A program made the translations under genes and the position numbers. Below are positions 24,632 to 32,422 of a DNA stretch of 44,192 bases, piece after piece. Numbering within the stretch: position 1 is the stretch's first letter; every line of letters starts with the position of its first letter. Below the pieces are notes generated by a model that saw nothing but the letters and a program-made list of their open reading frames with translations, did no database searches and was not told where the DNA came from. Source of the stretch: Microcoleus sp. bin48.metabat.b7b8b9.023 (GTDB taxonomy: Bacteria > Cyanobacteriota > Cyanobacteriia > Cyanobacteriales > Microcoleaceae); contig NZ_JAAFKG010000066.1 in the NCBI RefSeq assembly GCF_013299185.1, positions 1 to 44,192 on the forward strand. Direction: 5' to 3'.

Positions 24632-24704
24632 GGGCACGTAGCTCAGTGGATAGAGCATCAGGTTCCGGTCCTGAGGGTCGGGGGTTCAAATCCCTCCGTG
24701 CTCA
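24632..24704 (+). tRNA. tRNA-Arg (anticodon CCG)
   Basis: A complete cloverleaf of 73 nt without encoded CCA. Acceptor stem GGGCACG pairs with CGTGCTC (one G-T pair); D arm GCTC/GAGC; anticodon stem TCAGG/CCTGA with loop TTCCGGT, giving anticodon CCG at 24664-24666 (reads CGG, Arg); T arm GGGGG/CCCTC around TTCAAAT; discriminator A. It is followed at 12 bases by a strong terminator. Confidence 0.95.
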
Positions 24705-24715
24705 CTGAAATTAAT

Positions 24716-24748
24716 AAAAAGATCGATCGTTCGCGATCGATCTTTTTT
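24716..24748 (+). terminator. Rho-independent terminator of tRNA-Arg
   Basis: A 9-bp perfect stem, GATCGATCG and CGATCGATC around TTCG (24721-24742), is followed by six T (24743-24748) and preceded by five A. The A-run makes it also work on the other strand. Confidence 0.9.
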
Positions 24749-24763
24749 ATGACCAATGTTCAA

Positions 24764-24800
24764 CAGTTGACAGTTGACAGTTGACAGTTGACAGTTGACT
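24764..24800. repeat. GTTGACA heptamer array
   Basis: About five units of ACAGTTG in the orientation opposite to the arrays at 10844, 27312 and 33639. It sits 9 bases from copy B of the ~97-bp repeat. Confidence 0.92.
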
Positions 24801-24808
24801 CCCAGAGA

Positions 24809-24907
24809 GCGACCTCTACCTACAAGGAAGAAGATTGGAGTAATAAATAGTCTGATTTGAATTTCTCCCAATCGGGGTTGGGGCTTTCAACCAATTCTTC
24901 CTGGTAA
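24809..24907 (+). repeat. ~97-bp dispersed repeat, copy B
   Basis: More diverged copy: starts GCGACCTCTACC, contains GATTGGAGTAATAAATAG and CTTTCAACCAATTCTTCC. It lies downstream of kaiC and, with copy C at 27185-27280 in the opposite orientation, brackets kaiC and kaiB. Confidence 0.8.
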
Positions 24908-24981
24908 AGGAGTTCTGGCTGTGTGGGCGATTTCAGAACACAGCAGCGCGCACCGCGCACCCTACAACAGACTGCCGATTG

Positions 24982-26544
24982 TCAAATATCGTCATCGTCT
25001 TGACCTTGGACGCCCTGGAGAATCCGGGATAACTCACTCTTCTCATTAACCGAAATCCGAGTTGGAGAACCGCTGATTATCCGTTCGTAGCCGCGGAACG
25101 AATCTTTAATTTGTGGGCCTCTTTCAGTAATCGTGTATTCTCGAATCCCTTTGTCGTGCCACGAACCGCGCATCTTAAACACATTAATTGCCCGCGACAT
25201 TTCGCCTCGAATCTCTACATACTGAAGCATGATAATTGTGTCAGTAATCGTAGAAATATGGGAGTCCGTAATCGAATGAGAACCCATAAACTGGTCGCTG
25301 GTATTCGTGAAAAAGCCGGTGATTTCTTCCTGCTTCGCAAAACCTGTCACCCCAATCACAAATTGTCTGAAAGCATTATTGCTGACACCCCTAGCTAGGG
25401 CTGAAAGCGAGTCTATGGCAATTCGAGAAGGTTTGAACTCAGCAATTTCTGATTTAATCGTCTGCAAGTGGTCTTCCAAGCCCGCAGATTCGGGGTAAGT
25501 ACACAGCAGCTTCAGCAGTCCTTTGTGTTCCATTTCCTCAAAATCAATGCCCCAAGAATAAGCATTGCGGAACAACTGAGCCCGCGACTCTTCATAGGCA
25601 AAAAGTAGTGCCCGATTGCCGTTCATACAAGCATTCTGCAAGAACTTGCTTACCAACAGGGTTTTGCCGGTTCCCGTCGCACCGGTAGCCAAAATAATCG
25701 AGTCTTTAAAGAAACCGCCGCCGCACATCTCGTCGAGAGTTTTATCGCCGGAAGAAACCCGCACGTTAGAAGACTTTTGAGTTAATCGCATGGCCCCCAA
25801 GGGGAAAATATTAATGCCATCATTGGTCATAGTAAAAGGATATTCACCCTTCATGTGAGTTGTACCGCGCAACTTCAAAATTTCGATGGTGCGGCGGCGG
25901 CGTTCGCCTTCCAAGACGTTCCGAACAATCACGACATTATCTGACACAAACTCTTCCACTCCAAACCGCGCTACCGGGCCGTATTCTTCAACCCGTTCGG
26001 TAGTCATAACTGTAGTTGCGCCTACTTGTTTGAGGCGCGCAACTAAGCGAAAGATTTCTCGGCGCACCACAGATGCAGCTTCGTACTGCTGAAATACGGC
26101 TGTTACTGAATCTATAGAAACGCGCTTGGCTTTGTACTTGCGAATGGCGTACTGAATTCGCTCGATTAAAGCAGATAAATCAAAGTTTCCCACAATATCC
26201 TGACCTTCGGGATCGGGGGAAGCGTCTAAAATAAATAGCTTGCCTTCATCGATTAGCCGTGCCAAATCCCAACCGAAACTGCAAGCATTTTTAATAATAT
26301 CTGTCGGAGATTCTTCAAAAGTTACGAGCACTCCAGGTTCGTCAAAATGGGTGATTCCGTTATATATAAATTGTACGGCAAATAAAGTTTTTCCCGTTCC
26401 TGACGTGCCGCTGACGAGGGTGGTTCTGCCGATCGGCATTCCGCCGTGACTGATGTCATCGAAACCCTCAATCATTGTGCGAATTTTTTCAACGCCTGCC
26501 GTTACCAATCCTTCTGGTTGCACCGTTTGACTAATTTCATTCAT
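24982..26544 (-). CDS. kaiC: Circadian clock ATPase/kinase KaiC
   Basis: Core clock protein: hexameric RecA-like ATPase that autophosphorylates and dephosphorylates with a daily rhythm. I chose the ATG at 26544 (520 residues). It gives numbering identical to Synechococcus elongatus KaiC: CI Walker A with Lys52, catalytic Glu77/Glu78, CII Walker A with Lys294, Glu318/Glu319, Arg385, and phosphosites Ser431-Thr432 in DSHISTITD. An upstream TTG at 26559 adds only five residues. The C-terminal tail that KaiA binds is present (GSPTRISVNEKSELSRI). All functional residues I can check are intact. The gene follows kaiB by 144 bases (129 if the TTG is used), and kaiBC probably forms one transcript as in other cyanobacteria. 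Confidence 0.98.
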   Translation of the reverse strand: MNEISQTVQPEGLVTAGVEKIRTMIEGFDDISHGGMPIGRTTLVSGTSGTGKTLFAVQFIYNGITHFDEPGVLVTFEESPTDIIKNACSFGWDLARLIDEGKLFILDASPDPEGQDIVGNFDLSALIERIQYAIRKYKAKRVSIDSVTAVFQQYEAASVVRREIFRLVARLKQVGATTVMTTERVEEYGPVARFGVEEFVSDNVVIVRNVLEGERRRRTIEILKLRGTTHMKGEYPFTMTNDGINIFPLGAMRLTQKSSNVRVSSGDKTLDEMCGGGFFKDSIILATGATGTGKTLLVSKFLQNACMNGNRALLFAYEESRAQLFRNAYSWGIDFEEMEHKGLLKLLCTYPESAGLEDHLQTIKSEIAEFKPSRIAIDSLSALARGVSNNAFRQFVIGVTGFAKQEEITGFFTNTSDQFMGSHSITDSHISTITDTIIMLQYVEIRGEMSRAINVFKMRGSWHDKGIREYTITERGPQIKDSFRGYERIISGSPTRISVNEKSELSRILQGVQGQDDDDI

Positions 26545-26688
26545 GTCGATTTTTGTCAACTCTCAGTATTCTTTAGTTGTCACTCATTAACCCCAGCTCA
26601 TGAGTCTTTATACCCAGTTTGTAGTTTGGGCTCTTGGTCAATAAGTAATGACTGCTGACTGCTGATTAATGACTGTCTTCTGATTATC

Positions 26689-27003
26689 TTATGAATTCAG
26701 GTCTTCTTCACGAAGTTCTTCATAGAGTAAATCTAATCCTATCAGAACTTTCTCGCGATCGGACAAATCGCCGATAATTTTTCGCACCGGCGGCGGCAGG
26801 ATTTTCGCTAGGGTGGGGGTTGCTAGAATTTTGTCCTCTTCTGCTAGCTGAGGATTTTTGAGAACGTCTATGACTTTCAGGGCATAGACTCCTTGAAATT
26901 CCTGTTCTAGGATGTCTTTTAGGGTTTTCAAAGCTCGCACTGAGTTCGGAGTATTTCCGGCAACGTACAGCTTCAGAATGTAGGTTTTCTTCAGAGGACT
27001 CAT
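26689..27003 (-). CDS. kaiB: Circadian clock protein KaiB
   Basis: 104 residues, the normal length. KaiB has a thioredoxin-like fold, switches fold to bind phosphorylated KaiC, and recruits KaiA and CikA. The conserved stretches YILKLYVAGNTPNS, ATPTLAKILPPPVRKIIGD and REKVLIGLDLL are present, including the IGLDLL segment whose Gly and Asp control fold switching. The acidic C-terminal tail EELREEDL is also present. It is separated from kaiA by 343 bases of repeat-rich DNA and from kaiC by 144. Confidence 0.98.
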   Translation of the reverse strand: MSPLKKTYILKLYVAGNTPNSVRALKTLKDILEQEFQGVYALKVIDVLKNPQLAEEDKILATPTLAKILPPPVRKIIGDLSDREKVLIGLDLLYEELREEDLNS

Positions 27004-27346
27004 GAACTTTTTTAAATGTTGAGTGTTAGTTGACAGATGTTAGTTGTAGTTGTTATTGGTCTTGAATCCGCTGTTCTTTGTTATTTTATAATAATTTCAG
27101 CCTCTGTCTAGCCCTGCCGACTGTCTTCTCCTTTCTAGTTTGTTAAATTTTGCCTTCCTTTTTCCTTCTTGCTTCTTGCTTTTGCCAGAAAGAATTGGTT
27201 TAAAGCCGGAGCCCTTGTAGGGAGAAATTAAAATCAGACTATTCATTACTCCAATCCTCGGACTTCCAGGTAGAGGTGGCCCTCATCCCTTCGACTGCGC
27301 TTGGGGGTAAGCTGTCAACTGTCAACTGTCAACTGTCAACTGTCAA
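27004..27346. other. kaiA-kaiB spacer, repeat-rich
   Basis: Holds copy C of the ~97-bp repeat (27185-27280) and a GTCAACT array (27312-27349) at the kaiA stop codon. The kaiBC promoter should lie between about 27004 and 27180; this part is T/C-rich on the plus strand and I cannot pick out a convincing -10/-35 pair. I see no conserved small gene. Confidence 0.6.
27185..27280 (-). repeat. ~97-bp dispersed repeat, copy C (inverted)
   Basis: Reverse complement shares long exact runs with copy A: CTACCTGGAAGTCCGAGG, GATTGGAGTAATGAATAG and TCTGATTTTAATTTCTCCC. It lies between kaiA and kaiB, opposite in orientation to copy B on the other side of kaiC. Confidence 0.88.
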
Positions 27347-27349
27347 CTA
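27312..27349. repeat. GTCAACT heptamer array at the kaiA stop
   Basis: Five units. In the kaiA direction it reads TAG-TTGACAGTTGACAG: the kaiA stop codon TAG is part of the first unit. Confidence 0.92.
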
Positions 27350-28381
27350 AACTTGAGATGTCTCTTTGGGAATGGATCGCCTGTACATTTCGCACAGATG
27401 AGCGATCGCGTCAATCAGAGTCAAGCGGTAATCGAGCAATATTTCCTCGCTGCGGCCTTCTAATTTTAGTTGTTTAGCAAATTCGTCCATCAATCCCATG
27501 TGAATTTCTACAATTTGAGTCACGGAAACGTCGGCAAAAAAAGCCAAATTTACAAATTCATCGATTTGATTGTTGACCGCAGTATCTTCAGAAAAATAAT
27601 GCAAAACGATGTCGCGATAACTTGACTTGAGTTGCTCCAGAAACTTTTGCTTCTCTTCTCCCGAAAGATTTCGCAAAAAAATCTGAGAATTTCTTTTATA
27701 ATACACACCTAAGTATCCTAATCGCTCCCGTAATTTTTCCGCAAGTCGGCGCTGCTGTCGTTGGAGTAAACTTTGAGCAGTCAATTGGGCCGTGGCATCG
27801 ACCCTTGGGGATTGGTCATTGACAGGAACCGGAGTTGAAAGTTTCAGAAATTGTGCGATCGCCCGATCGATACTTGTACCTAGGTCGCTCGATCTCGCGA
27901 TTGGTAGTTGCACCTCAGCCGGGTGATAAAAAAAAGCACAACTTTGCTCTTGACTCTTCTCGGCGGTACTCGCCACGCCCTCCAAAGCATCTGAGGGTGG
28001 TGATTCTTGGCTGCCATCCCATGCCGGCTGGGGCAAAAAAATCACAGCAGGTAAAAAGAGCGATCGTTCTTGCAGCTTGCTCAAAAGCAATTGCAAATCC
28101 CTATCTACGTCATCTACGTCAAAAACCAAACAATCGAGGTGGTAATTGTGCTTGAGGAATCCCAAAAACTCCACCGCCGACTTAATGTGGGTTAACGTAT
28201 AGCGTTCCCCGCTCAAAAGCTCGATCGCATCGCTGGCAAGTTTTTCAGAGCGGATAAAAATACCGATCGACAGTTGGGGCAGCAAACCTCTAGGTGAACT
28301 ACCCAAGTTGCCCGAAAGTGCTGGATCGCTCAGAGTTGATATCTCCTTATATAATAAAATACTTAACATTTTAACAATCAT
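27347..28381 (-). CDS. kaiA: Circadian clock protein KaiA
   Basis: Stimulates KaiC autophosphorylation by binding its C-terminal tail. 344 residues. An N-terminal pseudo-receiver spans about 35-165 (LSIGIFIRSEKLASDAI, DCLVFDVDD, LPAVIFLP). The C-terminal dimerising four-helix domain is at about 205-335 (GYLGVYYKRNS, FLRNLS, DEFVNLAFFADVSVTQIVE, DYRLTLIDAIAHLCEMYRR). All KaiC-binding and dimer regions are present, so this is the full-length type found in many cyanobacteria and not the short C-terminal-only form. An AAGGAG element inside the frame (28343-28348) precedes an in-frame CTG (28331-28333) by nine bases, so translation may start there, giving 328 residues. The stop codon is embedded in a heptamer repeat. 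Confidence 0.97.
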   Translation of the reverse strand: MIVKMLSILLYKEISTLSDPALSGNLGSSPRGLLPQLSIGIFIRSEKLASDAIELLSGERYTLTHIKSAVEFLGFLKHNYHLDCLVFDVDDVDRDLQLLLSKLQERSLFLPAVIFLPQPAWDGSQESPPSDALEGVASTAEKSQEQSCAFFYHPAEVQLPIARSSDLGTSIDRAIAQFLKLSTPVPVNDQSPRVDATAQLTAQSLLQRQQRRLAEKLRERLGYLGVYYKRNSQIFLRNLSGEEKQKFLEQLKSSYRDIVLHYFSEDTAVNNQIDEFVNLAFFADVSVTQIVEIHMGLMDEFAKQLKLEGRSEEILLDYRLTLIDAIAHLCEMYRRSIPKETSQV

Positions 28382-28688
28382 TTAAACATTTATTGTAACC
28401 AATCTTAACTGCCAAATATGGCGATCGGCTTTTAGCAGCGGGATCGTCAGAGTGTACTTATTGGCAGATGTGTCAAGCACCCCTATCCTGATTTCTGCAA
28501 TTAAGCTTAAGCCTTAAAATAAGTGGTAGTTGCCTCAAATCAGGTGCAGGCATCAAATTTGCAGGTCTCGGTGCCACGACGGGACTCGATCGAGAACTGG
28601 TATAAAACTAAATAAGATACAAAAAATCGGCAGCTACGTTGGGTATCAAAAATATTACTGCTATCGATAGCAGACTCTCAGGTTTGTT
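28382..28688. promoter_or_regulatory. Divergent promoter region of kaiA and pseudo-receiver kinase
   Basis: 307 bases with no gene. It should contain both the kaiA promoter and that of the rightward kinase. An AT-rich TGGTATAAAACTAAATAAG stretch near 28600 and a small palindrome GCTATCGATAGC (about 28661-28672) lie near the kinase start. I cannot identify an RpaA-type site with confidence. Confidence 0.5.
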
Positions 28689-31600
28689 ATGTCAACCACC
28701 AGCCCCAGTCTCAAAAATTTTATCGAGTTAGTGCCCCTGTGCCTCCAAACGGCGGCGCTATCATCGCTACAGTCAATTTTCAGCCAGGGCAACTGCGATC
28801 GAATTGCAGTAGTCAACGAACAGCTACAACCCCTAGGATTAGTTTACCTGAGCAGCTTTTGGGTCTGGGCGATCGATCGCACAAACGACTGGGAGCAACC
28901 TTTGTCAGCAAGTTCGCTGCCGATAGAGCCGATCCGGGTAATCCCTGGGACTCTGAGCGTCAGCGAATTCTGGGAATATTTGCAAATAGAGGAACTTAAC
29001 ACCCCTGGGGAGTCTGGCCTTAGCGCCGGTGGTGGCTCCAAAAGCCCGATCGCCCTGACAGATGCCAGCGGGAAATTTTTAGGAATGCTAGAGTGTCAGA
29101 GCCTGCTGCAATTCGCCGCACTTAACAGCAGCCTGAGGCCCGAAGCCGCAGCAGTCAAAGAAATTGAATTAACCACGGTTTCCGCAGCCATCGCCACAGC
29201 CCTAGGATCTCAAGTGCGCTTCCTAGAAGCAGGATTGAAACCCTCGGAAAACCTCAACTCCCTAGTCCAACTCCTAGAAAAACTGCCCCTACCCCTGAGA
29301 TTGCAAACTCCCACCGGCCAAATAGTCAGCCAAAACGCAGCGTGGCGGATTTTGCTGGGAGCTGGCCCAGATCCAGTTCCAGAACCAACGGCAAATTTGG
29401 GCAAACACTCGGCCCACAAAACAAGCCATGTAACAAAAGAATACAAGAGCGTGGAAGTAGATGCCGTCACCTCTGAGTGCAGGAGCCTAGTAGGAGCAAG
29501 TCGATCGGGCGAGGGGCTGCGGGATAGCTTCGCCGCCCGTGATGGAACCGCAGCCACCAGTTGTCCGCTACCCCTGTACGCCGCCGCCTCCCCATCAACC
29601 TTAACCGCTCCAGCTTGGTGTCCCACCGCCGGCAAACCAGATACATATATTTGTGACTGTCCCGTACAAACAGGTCAAGAACGGATCTGGCAATTTGTCA
29701 AACAGCCACTCTCAAATCAACTAATTTTAGTAATGGGACAAGATGTCACCGAAGAACATTTAGTCGCCAAAGAACTAGCAGCAAAAAATGCAGATTTAAT
29801 CCACCTCAACCGACTAAAAGACGAATTTTTATCCTGCATCAGCCACGAACTAAAAACCCCTCTCACCGCCGTCCTCGGTTTGTCCAGCCTTCTCAAAGAT
29901 AAATTGATCGGAGAACTCAACGATCGCCAAACACGCTACGCCAAACTAATCCATCAAAGCGGGCGGCATTTGATGACAATAGTGAACGACATTTTAGACT
30001 TGACCCGCATGGAAACCGGGCAGCTAGAACTAATTCCGGAACCAGTCGAAATAGCAGCCACCTGCAAAAGAGCCTTTGAACAAGCAAAACAACTGCAACA
30101 GCAAGAAGAAAAATCACCTTCCCAGCCCAGCCAAACCAAGGGCGAAGCTTCTCAAGAAGAACCACCTGCGAAAATCGAATTTACACTCGAAATAGATCCG
30201 GGAGTGAGCTATTTAATTGCCGACGAACTAAGGCTGCGACAAATGCTCGTCAACCTCCTTTCCAACGCCCTAAAATTCACCGAAGCTGGCGGCAAAATAG
30301 GATTGAAAGTAAATGTTTGGGAAGGTTGGCTCGCCTTCACAGTTTGGGATACCGGTATCGGCATCCCGGCTGACAAACAGCACCTGATATTTCAGAAATT
30401 TCAACAGCTAGAAAGCCCCCTCACCAGGCGCTTTCAAGGAACCGGACTGGGACTGGTACTTACTCAACGGCTCGCCCGCCTCCACGGCGGAGACGTTTCG
30501 TTTATTTCCTCAGAAAACCAAGGCTCTCAATTTACATTGTTGCTGCCTCCAAATCCTCCGGGAAATAGCGGGGAAGAATTCCCAGCACATACAGGGAACG
30601 AGGAAGAATTATTCAAACCAAAATATCAGATTCCGATCGCCAATTCTCGCTCTCGTTTAGTGTTAATAGTCGAAGCAGTTCCTAAATATATCGAAGATTT
30701 AAGCAAAGTCCTCTCTGGTTTGGGCTACCAAGTAATAGTCGCCCGTTCCGGCACCGAAGCGCTGGAAAAAGCTCGCAGGTTCAGTCCCGAAGCGATTTTC
30801 CTCAACCCGCTGCTGCCGCTGCTGTCCGGTTGGGACGTGCTGACGCTGCTGAAGAGCGATCCGGATACCCGATCGATTCCGGCGATCGTCACAGCCACCA
30901 GAGGCGAAAAAGAACGGGCTTCTGTCAACCGCGCCGAAGGCTTTTTGAGCTTGCCGGTGGAAGAAGCCGCTTTACGGCGGCTGTTGGCAGACTCGATCGG
31001 TCGCCCCGATGCCAGTACGAGCAAGGTGAGGAGTTCTTTAACCGTGTTGTGGCTCAGCCCGCAAAACAGTTCTTCTCAAGGTTCTGCTTTACTGCTCAAC
31101 CCCAACTACTGCCGAGTTTTGGAAGCAGACGATCTCGGCCAAGCAGAACTCGTGGCCCGAATTTGGCGGCCCGATGCGATCGTCTTGGACAGTACGAGCC
31201 AACTGCAAAACGCCTTAGCTTTTATCGAACAGTTAAGTCTGTCTCGAAATTTGGGTTCTCTGCCCTTAGTGACTTTAGACCCCGTAACGACGCAACTAGC
31301 AAATCAAGTCAAAGGATTGTCGGTATTTCCCTGTTTGGCAGGCGGGAGTCCTGAAGGCGGTGAAACCTCAGAAACCGGGTTGGGGGCGTCTGCGTTGTGG
31401 CAAGTGATTCAAGTAGCTGCGGGCATGAGTTGGAAGCCCAGCATTTTATTTGCTGACATTTCTACTTTACCGGACTTGCACTGCACCACTGGGGGGAATT
31501 CGACAGGAGAATTGGCAAAGGGCGATCGATCGACCAAAGCCGAGATTCCCGTACCCCATGCCAAGTTTTCTACTCCCAACTTTCAAGCTTTGATTCAGTA

Positions 31601-31934
31601 CATCCAAACCGCAGGCTTTCGAGGGGCGATCGCTCCCTGCTGGACAGAAGTTTTGCAGCAGTTGCAATATCAAAGCGTGGACTTAGTGTTGCTGTGCTTG
31701 CGCGATGCTCCCTCAGAATCGTCCGCGATGCTGCAAGCGCTATCGAACCTGCGGCAAATGGCTGTCAAACTGCCAATTTTAGTCTGGGACGATCGCTCTG
31801 CTGTAAATTCGGAATCGGAGGCGATCGACTTTCTGCTGCAAGAAGTATCTGCCAAAATTTTGCCTTCTTCCTTGTCAGCAGCACAATTGTTAGACCAAAT
31901 TCAACAGACTTTATTAAATAACTCAAATTCCTAA
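28689..31934 (+). CDS. CBS-PAS histidine kinase with three degenerate receivers
   Basis: 1081-residue soluble hybrid kinase divergent from kaiA. Residues 10-145 are a CBS-like pair and 190-350 a degraded PAS domain with a long insert (Cys311, Cys322, Cys324). HisKA has His386 in FLSCISHELKTPLTAVLGL; HATPase 495-620 has LLSNALKF, DTGIGIP and GTGLGLV. Three receiver-like folds follow at 655-770, 783-885 and 918-1075. The first has Asn706 where the phospho-Asp belongs (IFLNPLLPLLSG), no acidic pocket, and no Lys. The second keeps an Asp (Asp834, IVLDST) but lacks the pocket and Lys. The third has Cys at that place (LVLLCLRDA). The kinase core looks active; the receivers look like protein-binding modules. 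By position and by analogy to the CikA and KaiA pseudo-receivers, a clock input or output role is plausible but unproven. Confidence 0.9.
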   Translation: MSTTSPSLKNFIELVPLCLQTAALSSLQSIFSQGNCDRIAVVNEQLQPLGLVYLSSFWVWAIDRTNDWEQPLSASSLPIEPIRVIPGTLSVSEFWEYLQIEELNTPGESGLSAGGGSKSPIALTDASGKFLGMLECQSLLQFAALNSSLRPEAAAVKEIELTTVSAAIATALGSQVRFLEAGLKPSENLNSLVQLLEKLPLPLRLQTPTGQIVSQNAAWRILLGAGPDPVPEPTANLGKHSAHKTSHVTKEYKSVEVDAVTSECRSLVGASRSGEGLRDSFAARDGTAATSCPLPLYAAASPSTLTAPAWCPTAGKPDTYICDCPVQTGQERIWQFVKQPLSNQLILVMGQDVTEEHLVAKELAAKNADLIHLNRLKDEFLSCISHELKTPLTAVLGLSSLLKDKLIGELNDRQTRYAKLIHQSGRHLMTIVNDILDLTRMETGQLELIPEPVEIAATCKRAFEQAKQLQQQEEKSPSQPSQTKGEASQEEPPAKIEFTLEIDPGVSYLIADELRLRQMLVNLLSNALKFTEAGGKIGLKVNVWEGWLAFTVWDTGIGIPADKQHLIFQKFQQLESPLTRRFQGTGLGLVLTQRLARLHGGDVSFISSENQGSQFTLLLPPNPPGNSGEEFPAHTGNEEELFKPKYQIPIANSRSRLVLIVEAVPKYIEDLSKVLSGLGYQVIVARSGTEALEKARRFSPEAIFLNPLLPLLSGWDVLTLLKSDPDTRSIPAIVTATRGEKERASVNRAEGFLSLPVEEAALRRLLADSIGRPDASTSKVRSSLTVLWLSPQNSSSQGSALLLNPNYCRVLEADDLGQAELVARIWRPDAIVLDSTSQLQNALAFIEQLSLSRNLGSLPLVTLDPVTTQLANQVKGLSVFPCLAGGSPEGGETSETGLGASALWQVIQVAAGMSWKPSILFADISTLPDLHCTTGGNSTGELAKGDRSTKAEIPVPHAKFSTPNFQALIQYIQTAGFRGAIAPCWTEVLQQLQYQSVDLVLLCLRDAPSESSAMLQALSNLRQMAVKLPILVWDDRSAVNSESEAIDFLLQEVSAKILPSSLSAAQLLDQIQQTLLNNSNS

Positions 31935-32422
31935 AATTGAATAATTTATCCGGTTCGTAGTGAAGACTTGAACCCGCAAAAAAAACAGTGAATCAAAACT
32001 ATTATTGAGTGGCAAAGGTAGGTAATGAAACCAGTCATTCCCCGGAAAACTCGGAGGACTAAAGTCCTGACTACAAACCGATTTTATGGTAGTTATTTAA
32101 AATGTGAAATAAACTTCATAAATTCCGTAAGAGTCAAGAAATTACCAGGTTCGTAGTGAAGACTTTAGTCCCCCAAAAAGCAGTGAATCAAAAGCCTGAG
32201 AGCTGAGTAAAAACAGGTTCGTAGTGAGGACTTTAGTCCGCAAAAAAGCAGTAAATCAAAAGTCTGAGAGCTGAGTAAAAACAGGTTCGTAGTGAGGACT
32301 TTAGTCCGCAAAAAAGCAGTAAATCAAAAGTCTGAGAGCTGAGTAAAAACAGAATTTGGGAACTATTCAACTCAAAAGTAGGAAGGGTTGCGAGTCAAGA
32401 AACAATATCAAAACTCAAAAAT
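31935..32422. other. Intergenic with dispersed and tandem repeats
   Basis: No gene. Holds the 68-bp tandem array (32146-32349), a diverged single unit at about 31950-32000 (GGTTCGTAGTGAAGACTTGA), and an inverted copy at 32052-32080 (GGACTAAAGTCCTGACTACA). Confidence 0.75.
32146..32349. repeat. Three tandem 68-bp units
   Basis: Units start at 32146, 32214 and 32282 with CAGGTTCGTAGTGA.GACTT. Units 2 and 3 are identical over 68 bases; unit 1 differs at a few positions. Each contains the near-palindrome GGACTTTAGTCC (diverged in unit 1). It is not a CRISPR array: there are no unique spacers. Confidence 0.93.

Noticed and set aside
26545..26559. KaiC start at the upstream TTG
   Set aside because: The ATG at 26544 gives exact residue numbering of known KaiC (Lys52, Lys294, Ser431, Thr432).
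29210..29635. Minus-strand frame of 141 residues inside the pseudo-receiver kinase
   Set aside because: Shadow of a real gene over a low-complexity insert; no homology or start signal.
32146..32349. CRISPR array
   Set aside because: Whole 68-bp units repeat without unique spacers, and no cas gene is in the window.
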